17,214 nt of DNA from Ramicandelaber brevisporus (lineage: Eukaryota; Kickxellomycota; Ramicandelaberales; Ramicandelaberaceae): contig MU602754.1 of the NCBI GenBank assembly GCA_025201865.1, forward strand, positions 44,766 through 61,979, read 5' to 3'. The notes beneath the pieces were generated by a model. The model was not told where the DNA came from. It made no database searches and worked only from the letters and a program-made list of their open reading frames with translations. The translations under genes and the position numbers were made by a program. This document shows, in pieces, positions 7,901 to 13,741 of this stretch (position 1 is its first letter; each line of letters opens with the position of its first letter).

Positions 7901-9190
7901 AGCTCTGATGACTCAGATGACACTGACTTTGGCGGTACTGTGGCTGCCGGTGCATCTGACATTGACGAGTTAATGGTTGCCAATCGGACAACACGCGGTG
8001 CTGGAGGCTCTGGAAGTGGCAATACAAGCTCTCTGCTTGGATTGGGTAGTCTGGGTGGTCTCGCACTCGGCTTGGGCGGTGGCCCGGGCGGAATGAGCAG
8101 TCGACGCAGTAGCATGGTGTCTGGATTTACAGGCGGTGTTAGCTTGGGCACAGACGGCACTCCGTATCGCGTTCCGCTGTCTCATGGATTGTCTCGAGCC
8201 AACTCCTCGTCATCCACAGGCGGCCGATCGATGATGTCAATCAGGAGCGGCGGCTCTGGCCAGTCTGGTGGAAGCACTGGAACGAGTGGAGGCAGTGGAA
8301 GTGGAGGCGGCAGTAACAACACAAGCCGCCGCGCCAAGTGGCGCGATATCGCACTGGCTGTAAAGAGCGGGAAAGCCCGCCGCCACACTTACTCTGTCTA
8401 CGATGGTGCTCCATCTGCATTTGGTGTGGTATCAAGCAGTGATAATTTGGGATATCTGCAGCTGTCTAGACAGAACACGACTAGTGCGTTCGGTGGACTT
8501 GATCTACTTGAGCAAGGCGAGCCATTCATTCCAGCCGATCAGCAGCAGCAGCAGCATCAACAGCAGCAGCAGCAGCAATATACAGGTATTGCACCAGCGA
8601 GACCAAAGATGCATCAGCACTCAGTGTCAATGGGCAGTTTGCCGAAAATTGTCGATGTTGATGAGTTACCTGAATCGACACTGGCTATCACGGAAGCCGT
8701 TGGCATGCCACTCATTCCTGCCCATGTAGGCGAAGATGAACAGCCTTCTCACGTTGCTTTGGATATCGCTGGCACTGATATCGAACAATCGCCGGTTGTA
8801 GCTCCCGTCGCTGGCAATGGCCCATCAGAGAGCCTTACTTCATCCACAACGACTGCTGTCCCGGATTCTACGCTCATCACCATTGAATCCGACCAGAATT
8901 CGTCTCCTCAGCAGCATGCTCGGCAAACATCCAGCCAAGAACAGCAGCTAGCACCAAACTTTGACAGTGTTGATACTCGCACTCAGCATAAGATTCTGAA
9001 TGAGTTGATGCGTCGTCACACTACTCAAACAGCCGTCATGTTCACCACACTGCCCGTTCCCGAGATTGGTACTCACGCAGATCCTGAGCTCTCGGCGCAG
9101 TATATCGAGAACCTAGAGACGCTCGTGAGAGGATTGCCGCCTGTGATGCTGATCCATGCCACATCGCTGACTGTAACCACTACCCTCTAA
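1991..9190 (+). CDS. VHC1: Cation-chloride cotransporter (SLC12/Vhc1 family), greatly expanded
   Basis: A 2399-residue intronless protein; fungal members are usually about 1100-1300. In yeast Vhc1 moves K+ and Cl- across the vacuolar membrane. The conserved core opens with LGTMEGVFVP at about residue 592 and holds about 12 membrane segments to about 1105, including SGGVYYMASRTLGPEFGG. A cytosolic insert (about 920-1006) sits between segments 8 and 9. The SLC12 C-terminal domain follows as separated blocks: HVKFWRPQILLLVDNP-type sequence from about 1109, an Glu-Tyr-Ile-Cys-Leu-Ile-Glu-Asp block (about 1464-1497), KYIDVWPIQM (about 1636), a leucine-rich block with LRVVCFVE (about 1733-1800), and the C-terminal block ending in Leu-Pro-Pro-Val-Met-Leu-Ile-His-Ala (2334-2399). 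Between them lie Gln, Ser, Thr, His and Gly tracts. The first 590 residues are low complexity. The ATG at 1991 was preferred over in-frame 1820 and 1859 because it follows a leader-like tract. Cotransporter assignment is firm; vacuolar location is by family analogy. Confidence 0.93.
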   Translation: MSRYLGRAGSQIDSLQLHLAREGAFEAHSGGDDLLEDSSSLVAIVGGDSDETNDVHIFDTASATEEGLISLPEDEDEEAELASSSIGNNDATDNSTVEDLSGHAISSAVALTPKHAYSNDSIQSLSTDGGSSSSITATARHRLGGLGGLDGLGSDLVGGDDEGSSPIQGSLSATPTVATFVTPAARASTAVQNSSHAATTISQDSNTGAGRDSRSVTRVQSHSALAAHFQQQQQQHASSLSSTATTTAAQHQQHTGGVLGQQLHNHHNHHPSTHTTPAATPATASASVIPTTRHRSNNNTELPSAMLHHRHQHQYQQQQQQQQQQATTPGTRSGRQSRRASVLHSAVSSPRVDIPPIPMRYPFSAASSVKSTPQRTATSEDFEVLTPLTTTAATAAALGLNSPSQRLHGVSSSSNIVDSSATVPALGVTQQQQQQQQYTTNTNTNTNNEMANPQLQQQQHQHQHQHQHQQQPSAGYRASGAAASLFDGRSSIRVSSVRATNAANNGIPQPLGDHRLIQSSTSSVTSIGGGGGGSGVGGIPSMPALDNKPVLLSSADSDAEHAPLLAKPSSSTATKPTTKSKSSSSNSSAGGKLGTMEGVFVPVGSSLWTIIFFVRMGYVICHAGVAGSVALFSASYIIALMTALSLSAIATNGIVRSGGVYYMASRTLGPEFGGSVGIMFYMATLLNGVLAAVAFAEPILATIGVTEGTLLRILPDGPWSAFILNTLLLAACSLVCACGAKAFARINKFFSMIVWVITALVFVSFAIRQPFTDSEQGIVYTGLSYDTLMGNMWPDFQGGETARSVFAVVFPVCAGIMAGASLSGDLATPSQSIPSGTLWAAVITYLAYIATVVLLGATTTRDSLYRDMNILQDVSAFPLLITLGSASTCVTSVLNGMIVSANTLHAIAQDNLLPMLGFLRVPRVHHNQSQQQHQQQQQQAASKPSSNRYSSANSRSRSSSSAGSSSNTRAPAAGTRSTTSTAATSASRSSNNNNVSTPVVIDPPQSQKALLTTFVISQVSLLGGSINAVAPFVTMFSLLTFGVMNLACLLLRLSAAPNFRPTFRYFKAWTAFLGFVLSLGAMGVIDLFAATLAILIMMLLFVTILYTAPHKAWGDVSQALIFHQVRKYLLRLDVRKEHVKFWRPQILLLVDNPRTSYGLVQFCNSLKKSGMYILGHTIVGAPFRSHIAELRRQQQMWMKFVDVSRVKAFVDLTIAPNLIAGVRNLVLNSGLGGMRPNIVVMGFFDMAGYRARCSLIRSAAEQSNRANQQQQQQQQQQQRMNLLQLPSGGMHSTSTSGGGGSGGILNRARSVSSLSTIDSNDESGSSNSLLTASSAVTSSANSSRIGSHTGSQVDLVGYQTTQQSEFDAAEHNAEFGLDSFKANNITLQLPHNPAQNKGFVQSAPATSLHDQSWRSAYFQRSDRDGGSAVRRIDADIDTASIDELGSASEVDAPYLPTDDMRLESPINVQEYICLIEDILLMNKAVGIARGFGRLVDMLPRPEYDSPPSIIRSTVPRAIAAAATASLGRSGNSSGNSSSHGAPRPERYHHSHLRNSGQHDTTTTTTTTTTTSSGNSSNSIPQSIHSNTPAIESGLFGMLFGMINRIINADSGSSSSSTGSSDAQSSSLSDNSGDRRRKYIDVWPIQMAMTTCSPAVPLPRKHRKDRSGGPAPRAKRKGSVSINPNPASSATQQSQQHRSHPTHQQYHHDHIPHQRHHNARKHPISARYPVVESYATNFDSYAMVLQLGTVLHSVPYWRDHFVLRVVCFVEHEQDVETERERVQALLITLRIEAELVVLWLSGTGLKSYDANVTPVDQHKITHANSGGSSSGVDSSPHPISSSSSSGCVSSSSSSAVAVNAGLPSISSLSLSAPVKMHTTTLRFKLPEDTNQSIADTETAATTTAIPISQEATAVALPPPPPPPMAVSTSTSLGSSAGIGAVPIPINGHRRKSALAVRLTVPHPTPSQLHLDSSDDSDDTDFGGTVAAGASDIDELMVANRTTRGAGGSGSGNTSSLLGLGSLGGLALGLGGGPGGMSSRRSSMVSGFTGGVSLGTDGTPYRVPLSHGLSRANSSSSTGGRSMMSIRSGGSGQSGGSTGTSGGSGSGGGSNNTSRRAKWRDIALAVKSGKARRHTYSVYDGAPSAFGVVSSSDNLGYLQLSRQNTTSAFGGLDLLEQGEPFIPADQQQQQHQQQQQQQYTGIAPARPKMHQHSVSMGSLPKIVDVDELPESTLAITEAVGMPLIPAHVGEDEQPSHVALDIAGTDIEQSPVVAPVAGNGPSESLTSSTTTAVPDSTLITIESDQNSSPQQHARQTSSQEQQLAPNFDSVDTRTQHKILNELMRRHTTQTAVMFTTLPVPEIGTHADPELSAQYIENLETLVRGLPPVMLIHATSLTVTTTL
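2678..3405 (+). repeat. Poly-Gln/His-coding triplet repeats, N-terminal region of the cotransporter
   Basis: Several triplet tracts are clustered here: CAG x6 at 2678-2695, ten mixed CAG/CAA codons at 2936-2965, mixed CAA/CAG at about 3279-3301, an (AATACC)-like run at about 3310-3332 coding Thr-Asn repeats, and alternating CAC/CAT/CAG at about 3354-3405 coding Gln-His repeats. Mixing of CAA with CAG suggests the glutamine tracts are maintained at protein level or are old, rather than being fresh slippage. Confidence 0.85.
4750..5009 (+). other. Low-complexity insert in a cytosolic loop of the cotransporter
   Basis: Codes for about 87 residues of Gln, Ser, Ala and Thr (residues about 920-1006) between predicted membrane segments 8 and 9. 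In the SLC12 family this position is a short cytosolic loop; counting segments from a cytosolic N-terminus also puts it on the cytosolic side. It starts with a poly-Gln run at about 4777-4809. The frame remains open and there is no clear intron boundary, so it appears to be coding. Confidence 0.75.
5792..5824 (+). repeat. Poly-Gln tract (11 mixed CAG/CAA codons)
   Basis: Eleven consecutive glutamine codons, mixed CAG and CAA, inside the C-terminal cytosolic domain of the cotransporter and just after the conserved block with Pro-Asn-Ile-Val-Val-Met-Gly-Phe-Phe-Asp. Confidence 0.9.
6668..6700 (+). repeat. Poly-Thr tract (11 ACC/ACT codons)
   Basis: Eleven consecutive threonine codons, ACC or ACT, in the spacer between two conserved C-terminal blocks of the cotransporter. 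Serine and asparagine codons follow. Confidence 0.9.
8540..8578 (+). repeat. Poly-Gln tract interrupted by His
   Basis: Thirteen codons, all CAG or CAA apart from one CAT, in the last long spacer of the cotransporter before its conserved C-terminal block. Confidence 0.9.
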
Positions 9191-9858
9191 TCCAATCAAT
9201 CTTCTATACTCTTTCACCAATTTCATTCTACATGGCTAATTATTTACGTTATGTCTAATCTAACATACTTTGGGCTTGAGTTGTGAAGAACGATTGATTG
9301 GCTAATAAGAGTGCCAGCGGGGCACCAACACACATTATTGCACAGCGCCGGCCATGTGGTGCCATTGCAGCGTGGTCAAGGTCCATGTGGTTGCATTTAT
9401 CGTTCGATTCTGCGAGTTGAATTAATCCGAAGCAGTTCTCTGTTCATTCCTTCAGCCCTTTCAGTCTTTTTTATTTCTTCGTCGTCTCCACCTTGTCCTG
9501 TCTTCGCTTCAGGCTATAAGCATATCTTTCATTGCAGCAGCTATCCATCGAGTCTGCCATAAAAGAGATAGAGAAAGATAGAGAGAGAGAGAGAGGCTTC
9601 TCCGTTCATACTGCTGTCGTCACCAGTGTCGCTGGAGCTGTGGTAGATTTCTCAATATCCTGTTCTCCTCCGCTTTCCTCCTCCTCTTCTTCGGTCGGGA
9701 CAGTCCACGTTGTCTCTTTCCTTCACATCACTCTCATTTCGTCCTTTCCTTGCCTTTCCGTTCCCCCAGCCAGCCAGCCAGACACACAGACAGACACAGA
9801 CAGACACACAGACAGAAAGCCGCTCAATCACCTCAAAATAGACTGCCTCGCTCGAGAG
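9191..9858 (+). promoter_or_regulatory. Intergenic region and long leader upstream of the Sly41-like gene
   Basis: This 668-base stretch holds the 3' end of the cotransporter gene and the promoter and leader of the next gene, both on the plus strand. The last 400 bases have fungal leader features: a TATAAG at 9515-9520, a GA run at 9581-9595, a long C/T-rich stretch at about 9655-9766, then CAGC/CAGA repeats. In the downstream gene's frame there is no ATG before 9859. I found no RNA gene. Confidence 0.5.
9767..9818 (+). repeat. CAGC/CAGACA simple repeat in a 5' leader
   Basis: Three CAGC units pass into repeated CAGACACA and CAGACAGA units, ending about 40 bases before the start codon of the Sly41-like gene. 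It is a microsatellite in a probable 5' untranslated leader. Confidence 0.85.
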
Positions 9859-11388
9859 ATGCCTCCGTCCATACCCAATGGCTTCAACAACAGTCCTATC
9901 GTCAGCGGCTACACCGGCAGCCAGGGCAAGCGGACGCCTATGATCCAGCTTCCGCTGCTCGGCTCTTCACGGTTTGGCAGCAACTCGAGGTCCAGCAGCA
10001 ACGCAGCAGCAGCGTCATCATCATCGGGCAAGTCGCTACTTGATCGACTATCGTCCATCATTTACACCTCCGACTCGGCATCGGGCGATAGAGACCTCTA
10101 CGGTGGCGACGACTACAGCAGCAACAGCGGCAATGCTTACTCAAATGCTAAGCGCCAGTCTGCAAATGCCTATAGATACTCGATGCATTCATCATCAGAC
10201 TTTGTCAAGGATAGCGGCAGTGGCAGTAGAAGGTCATCTTCGTCAAAACTATCCTGGCTGTCATGGGACGCTTGTAAGTTTGTTGGAATGTGTGTAGCCT
10301 GGTACATGTCTTCGGCCATTGCAAACAACATTGGCAAGCACATTCTCACCGAATTCCGATACCCAGTGTCTCTGACTTATGGCCAATTCTTCTTTGTAGC
10401 CTTTTACTGCATCCTGTATGGCAAGGTGCTTGGATTTGCTAAGCTCGAAAAGCCGACGAGAGAGAACTTGTCAAAGACCGTGCCGCTTGCTGGATTCTTG
10501 ATTGTTGGACATGTGTTCAACTCTGTGGCTATTTCAAACGCGCCAGTTAGCTTTGTGCACACCGTCAAGGCAGCCTCTCCGCTGTTTACCGTGCTGATGT
10601 ATAGAATGCTGTTTGGAACCAAGTATCCACAAACGGTGTATACTGCGCTGGTGCCGTTGACGACTGGTGTGATGCTGGCGTGCTTTAAGACAAAGAAGGA
10701 CAAGAAGGATGCAGACTTGGTTTGGGGGTCGGTGTGTGCACTGATTTCATGCCTGGTTTACGTGTCGCAAAACATATTCTCAAAGAAATATCTGTTTGCC
10801 GATACTAATGACACACCGTTGGAAGCAAAGAAACATCGCAAAATGGACAAGATCAATGTGCTGCTATATTCGTCAGTCATGTCGATTATTGCAATGCTGC
10901 CAGTGTGGTATCTGAGTGAAGGCAAGCATCTTATTGAAGAGGGCATCTTCCACAATCTTGACACCTCCGCCATCGTTTCAGCCGGTTCAAGCGATCCCAA
11001 CGCTGTCGATCATCATGCTCGTCCAATGCGTTTATTGTGGCTGCTGTGGCTTAACGGCACTACTTATTTTGGCCAGAATGTGCTTGCTGTCAGCGTGCTG
11101 TCCATCTCGACAGCCGTGACTTATTCGATCGCATCGCTGCTTAAACGAGTGTTTGTGATTGTGGCTGCATTTATCTGGTTTTGGCAACCGGTTGGATTTG
11201 TGCAAGGCGTCGGTGTCGTTTTGGCATTTATCGGGCTGTATCTCTATGATAAGGCTAAGGGCGACATTAAGCGCGGAGAGAAGGAATCACTGCACAAGGA
11301 TGTATTGCCAATTGGTGGCAGATATTCTGCAATGGCCAGCAATGGCACCGGCATGAATGGTGCAGTGTACCCAAGAAAAAAGTTCTAA
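9859..11388 (+). CDS. SLY41: Triose-phosphate-translocator family transporter, Sly41-like
   Basis: A 509-residue membrane protein of the TPT/nucleotide-sugar transporter superfamily. ATG 9859 is the first ATG in the frame. Residues 1-134 are a Ser/Asn/Gly-rich cytosolic leader with basic patches. The transport core starts near residue 135 and shows the diagnostic TPT features: SSAIANNIGKHILTEFRYP at the first segment, TYGQFFF in the second, and NAPVSFVHTVKAASPLFTVL at about 228, close to the Sly41 subgroup. About ten membrane segments end near residue 470. Yeast Sly41 is an ER/Golgi multicopy suppressor of defects in the Rab Ypt1; the family exchanges phosphorylated three-carbon compounds or similar solutes, but the substrate here cannot be read from sequence. 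A basic loop (about 280 and 320) lies on the cytosolic side. The C-terminus ends Arg-Lys-Lys-Phe, which resembles a dibasic ER-retrieval signal. The Sly41 name is moderately sure; the family is firm. Confidence 0.88.
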   Translation: MPPSIPNGFNNSPIVSGYTGSQGKRTPMIQLPLLGSSRFGSNSRSSSNAAAASSSSGKSLLDRLSSIIYTSDSASGDRDLYGGDDYSSNSGNAYSNAKRQSANAYRYSMHSSSDFVKDSGSGSRRSSSSKLSWLSWDACKFVGMCVAWYMSSAIANNIGKHILTEFRYPVSLTYGQFFFVAFYCILYGKVLGFAKLEKPTRENLSKTVPLAGFLIVGHVFNSVAISNAPVSFVHTVKAASPLFTVLMYRMLFGTKYPQTVYTALVPLTTGVMLACFKTKKDKKDADLVWGSVCALISCLVYVSQNIFSKKYLFADTNDTPLEAKKHRKMDKINVLLYSSVMSIIAMLPVWYLSEGKHLIEEGIFHNLDTSAIVSAGSSDPNAVDHHARPMRLLWLLWLNGTTYFGQNVLAVSVLSISTAVTYSIASLLKRVFVIVAAFIWFWQPVGFVQGVGVVLAFIGLYLYDKAKGDIKRGEKESLHKDVLPIGGRYSAMASNGTGMNGAVYPRKKF

Positions 11389-11981
11389 CTTTTCCTTCTT
11401 TAATCCTTCTCATTCCTTCTTTCTCTTTCTCCTTTTTTAATGATGCGATACAAATAACAAGTAACTCTCTTGACTTTTAGTGGTTCTTTAATGAAAATGT
11501 TTGCTGCTATGCTATGTCTTGTTTATTAAACAGAATTTCTGCTTTTCCTGGTGTTTTGTTTTGTTTTACTCATGATCGATTAGGACTTTCAAACACGCCA
11601 GCATTAGTATTTTCAACTATACTGCGAATGTCATACGACAGCCACAGTCGGTGGTGGCCGGATGGCTTACAACTGCCATTCTAATTTAGAACACGACCAC
11701 GCTAGCTCCAAGTCTGAAGGCATTTCCCCCTTTCGCACTGGATTTGATTACATACACATACACACATACACTTGCTGTTATAATCGCACATGTTCAACAT
11801 TTATTGGACCTTGTTGAAAATACATAGCTATTGGTCGTGGCTCTATATTGAAAAACCACGCGGTGTTCTCTGGGACTGCGAGTGCGAATCACGTTGCGAA
11901 GCGCCTGACTGTGCATATGCACGCGGACTGGTTGGTGTGAAATTAGCATCAAAGAGGCGCGTGTACTTGCATTCGAGAGCA

Positions 11982-11995
11982 AGAGAGAGAGAGAG
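11982..11995 (+). repeat. (AG)7 microsatellite
   Basis: Seven AG units in the intergenic region upstream of the lipase gene. Confidence 0.9.
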
Positions 11996-12102
11996 CAATT
12001 GTGTTTGCAACGACTGAAAGAGTCGCAGTAGCTGATTTGAAGCCGTTACGGACTTTTAGTCGGTCTATTCCTCAAAGCGATCATGAGAGAGAGAAAGTAA
12101 GG

Positions 12103-12126
12103 GAATGAGAGAATGAGAGAATGAGA
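12103..12126 (+). repeat. 8-bp tandem repeat, three copies
   Basis: Three exact copies of GAATGAGA in tandem, within a purine-rich patch about 385 bases before the lipase start codon. Confidence 0.9.
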
Positions 12127-12262
12127 GTAGTGTTGGTATTAGCGTTTTTTTTTTAGCGAGTCGGCCCAACGCATTCACTGAGCAGTCCTACACGCAGTGT
12201 TTTTTTTCTCTCGAGTTGTACATCTGAGTCCTTGGCTATGATCAGTCATGCCATTTCTCACG

Positions 12263-12270
12263 TATATAAT
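12263..12270 (+). promoter_or_regulatory. Candidate TATA box of the lipase gene
   Basis: TATATAAT, 240 bases before the lipase ATG and ahead of the CA repeat and a C/T-rich leader. Position and flanks suit a fungal core promoter with a long leader, but no transcript evidence is available. Confidence 0.35.
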
Positions 12271-12325
12271 TGGAGGCTAACGAAGCGCAGCAGATTCTCC
12301 ATCGGATATACCTCCAGACAGAGCT

Positions 12326-12350
12326 CACACACACACACACACACACACAC
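12326..12350 (+). repeat. (CA)12 microsatellite
   Basis: An uninterrupted CA run of 25 bases between the candidate TATA box and the pyrimidine-rich tract of the lipase leader. Confidence 0.95.
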
Positions 12351-12509
12351 CTCCTTCGATTCGAAGTGTCTTCTTTCCCCCTCCCCCTTTATCCACCTTT
12401 TGGTCACTAATCTAGCCCATCCCCTTCTTCTTTATCTCGTTTTACTTTTGTTGTTGTAAACGCACCTGCAAGTTACCCCAGTAAACTTACCTGTCTATCT
12501 GTCCTTGAA

Positions 12510-13430
12510 ATGATGATCAAGTCTTTATCCGTGGCAGCGCTGGTCGCCATCTCCACCCTTTCGTCTCTTTCCTTCGCCAAAGCGCCGCTTGGCTTGGCTC
12601 CAAACAAGCCACCGCCAGCTGCACTCATGGATGACATCAAGCGCTACGCCGCCTATTCAATGGCCGCCTACTCCAACATCCAGCCAGGCGGCAAGTTTAA
12701 CTGCAACTCGTGCCGTGACCCACTGTTGTCCGGCACCACCATTGTCAAGTCGTTTGTTAATGAAATTCCATCGTCGCATGGCTTCATTGCTACAAACAGC
12801 AACCAAAAGACGATCATTATTTGCTTCCGCGGTACCATTGATCCAGTTTCCTTCATCCAAGATGCGGTGCTTGTGCCGGTGCCGTTCCCAAGCAACTCGA
12901 ACGGAGGTAGCAAAGTTCACGCCGGATTCTTGGCTGCCTATCGGTCGGTTGATGACATCATCAAGGACACTCTCAAGGATCTGCTCAAGAAGCACCCCGA
13001 CTACACCGTGGTCTTCACTGGCCATTCCCTCGGCGGTGCCGAAGCCCTGATCGCTGCTGTTGACATTGCCACAGCCACTGATATAATTCCATCTGCGTGC
13101 ACCGTTCGCTACTTTGGAATAGGTATTCCACGAACCGGCAACTCTGCGTTTGCCAAATTGGTCAACAACGCCAGATTTGAAGTGGTTCGTACCAACAACA
13201 AGGCCGACTTGGTGCCTCGTCTGCCGCCCCGCGGAGCTATCTTTGACTACAAGCACCCAGATCAAGAAGTGTGGATCAGACCGTTCACGGGTGATGTCAA
13301 GGTGTGCAACAAGGCAGCTGGAGCAGAGGCAACGGAAGATGAGAGCTGCATCAACTCTGTGCCTGCATTGCTGTTGAGTGTGCCTGACCATTTACTTTAC
13401 TTTAACTACGCACCCGACTTCCTTCATTAA
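12510..13430 (+). CDS. Secreted class 3 lipase (fungal alpha/beta-hydrolase)
   Basis: A 306-residue protein of the Lipase_3 family, which hydrolyses triacylglycerols or related esters. The N-terminus is a signal peptide: Met-Met-Ile-Lys, a hydrophobic core, and a likely cut after Ser-Phe-Ala at about residue 23, so the enzyme should be secreted. The nucleophile elbow TGHSLGG puts Ser at 173; Asp233 lies in ADLVPRLPP and His294 in PDHLLYF, giving the complete Ser-Asp-His triad in family order. The oxyanion segment is IICFRGT. Cysteines in CNSC near the N-terminus of the mature protein and in the late CNK...SC region probably form disulfides, as in related fungal lipases. Two ATG codons stand in tandem at 12510 and 12513; either yields a working signal peptide. 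The substrate (lipid, feruloyl or other ester) cannot be decided from sequence. Confidence 0.93.
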   Translation: MMIKSLSVAALVAISTLSSLSFAKAPLGLAPNKPPPAALMDDIKRYAAYSMAAYSNIQPGGKFNCNSCRDPLLSGTTIVKSFVNEIPSSHGFIATNSNQKTIIICFRGTIDPVSFIQDAVLVPVPFPSNSNGGSKVHAGFLAAYRSVDDIIKDTLKDLLKKHPDYTVVFTGHSLGGAEALIAAVDIATATDIIPSACTVRYFGIGIPRTGNSAFAKLVNNARFEVVRTNNKADLVPRLPPRGAIFDYKHPDQEVWIRPFTGDVKVCNKAAGAEATEDESCINSVPALLLSVPDHLLYFNYAPDFLH

Positions 13431-13741
13431 ACATTCCTTCTGTTCCTTCAATTGTAGCCAACTCACTAACTAACTCACTAACTAACTCACTATGTGTATG
13501 CGTCAATGTTAGCTACTGATTGGATGAGAAATGTACAGCACAATCGTCACGAGAAAAGACAGAGAGAAGGAGAGAGAAGGAAAGAGAATCGCCACAGTAG
13601 CACTCCGTGAATTTTTCTTTTTTCTGCTTAGGACTCCAGTTGTGATCGATCGGGTAACGTACATCGCGCCTTCTTCCCAAACTGCCAGCTACAGCTTCAA
13701 ATCTACCAGACGGTTGCTACAGTTAGCTCAAGGCAGTGGAG
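13431..13741 (+). promoter_or_regulatory. Intergenic region upstream of SEC63
   Basis: This 311-base gap holds the lipase 3' flank and the SEC63 promoter. It contains a 12-bp tandem repeat near its left end and a GA-rich purine tract at about 13553-13590. An out-of-frame ATG at 13531 opens a frame that overlaps the SEC63 start; if transcribed it would act as an upstream open frame. No specific operator is recognised. Confidence 0.45.
13461..13492 (+). repeat. 12-bp tandem repeat, about 2.6 copies
   Basis: ACTCACTAACTA repeated in tandem with a partial third copy, just after the lipase stop codon. Confidence 0.9.

Larger units (their letters stand above)
11389..12509 (+). other. Long intergenic region without a recognisable gene
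   Basis: This 1121-base stretch separates two plus-strand genes. The left third looks like a T-rich 3' flank of the Sly41-like gene. The middle carries short CA and GA runs and a few short open frames (for example near 11790-12017) with no familiar composition. The right third has T runs near 12145 and 12200, a TATATAAT at 12263, a CA microsatellite and a pyrimidine-rich leader running to the lipase ATG. I checked for tRNA A- and B-box pairs on both strands and found none that fold. A small noncoding RNA cannot be excluded. Confidence 0.5.

Noticed and set aside
2678-8578. Triplet tracts as signs of a transposon or CRISPR array
   Set aside because: They are in-frame amino-acid repeats of the cotransporter. 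There are no spacers of constant length, terminal repeats or transposase.
9370-9412. Possible tRNA, from a B-box-like GTTCGATTC with an A-box-like sequence before it
   Set aside because: The two boxes are only about 29 bases apart, too close for an anticodon arm, and no acceptor stem pairs.
9532-9858. Extended N-terminus of the Sly41-like protein
   Set aside because: The frame is open but begins at TTG and has no ATG before 9859. The stretch is a pyrimidine-rich and repeat-rich leader.
11790-12017. Small open frame (75 codons) in the long intergenic region
   Set aside because: No recognisable domain, and it runs into an AG microsatellite; probably chance.
12352-12372. B-box-like CGATTCGAAG
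   Set aside because: The T-stem does not pair on the minus strand and no A-box or acceptor stem is found.
12657-13391. Long antisense open frame (244 codons) across the lipase gene
   Set aside because: It lies wholly inside a lipase with a full catalytic triad and signal peptide. Its composition looks like a reverse reading of a codon-biased gene, with no recognised motif.
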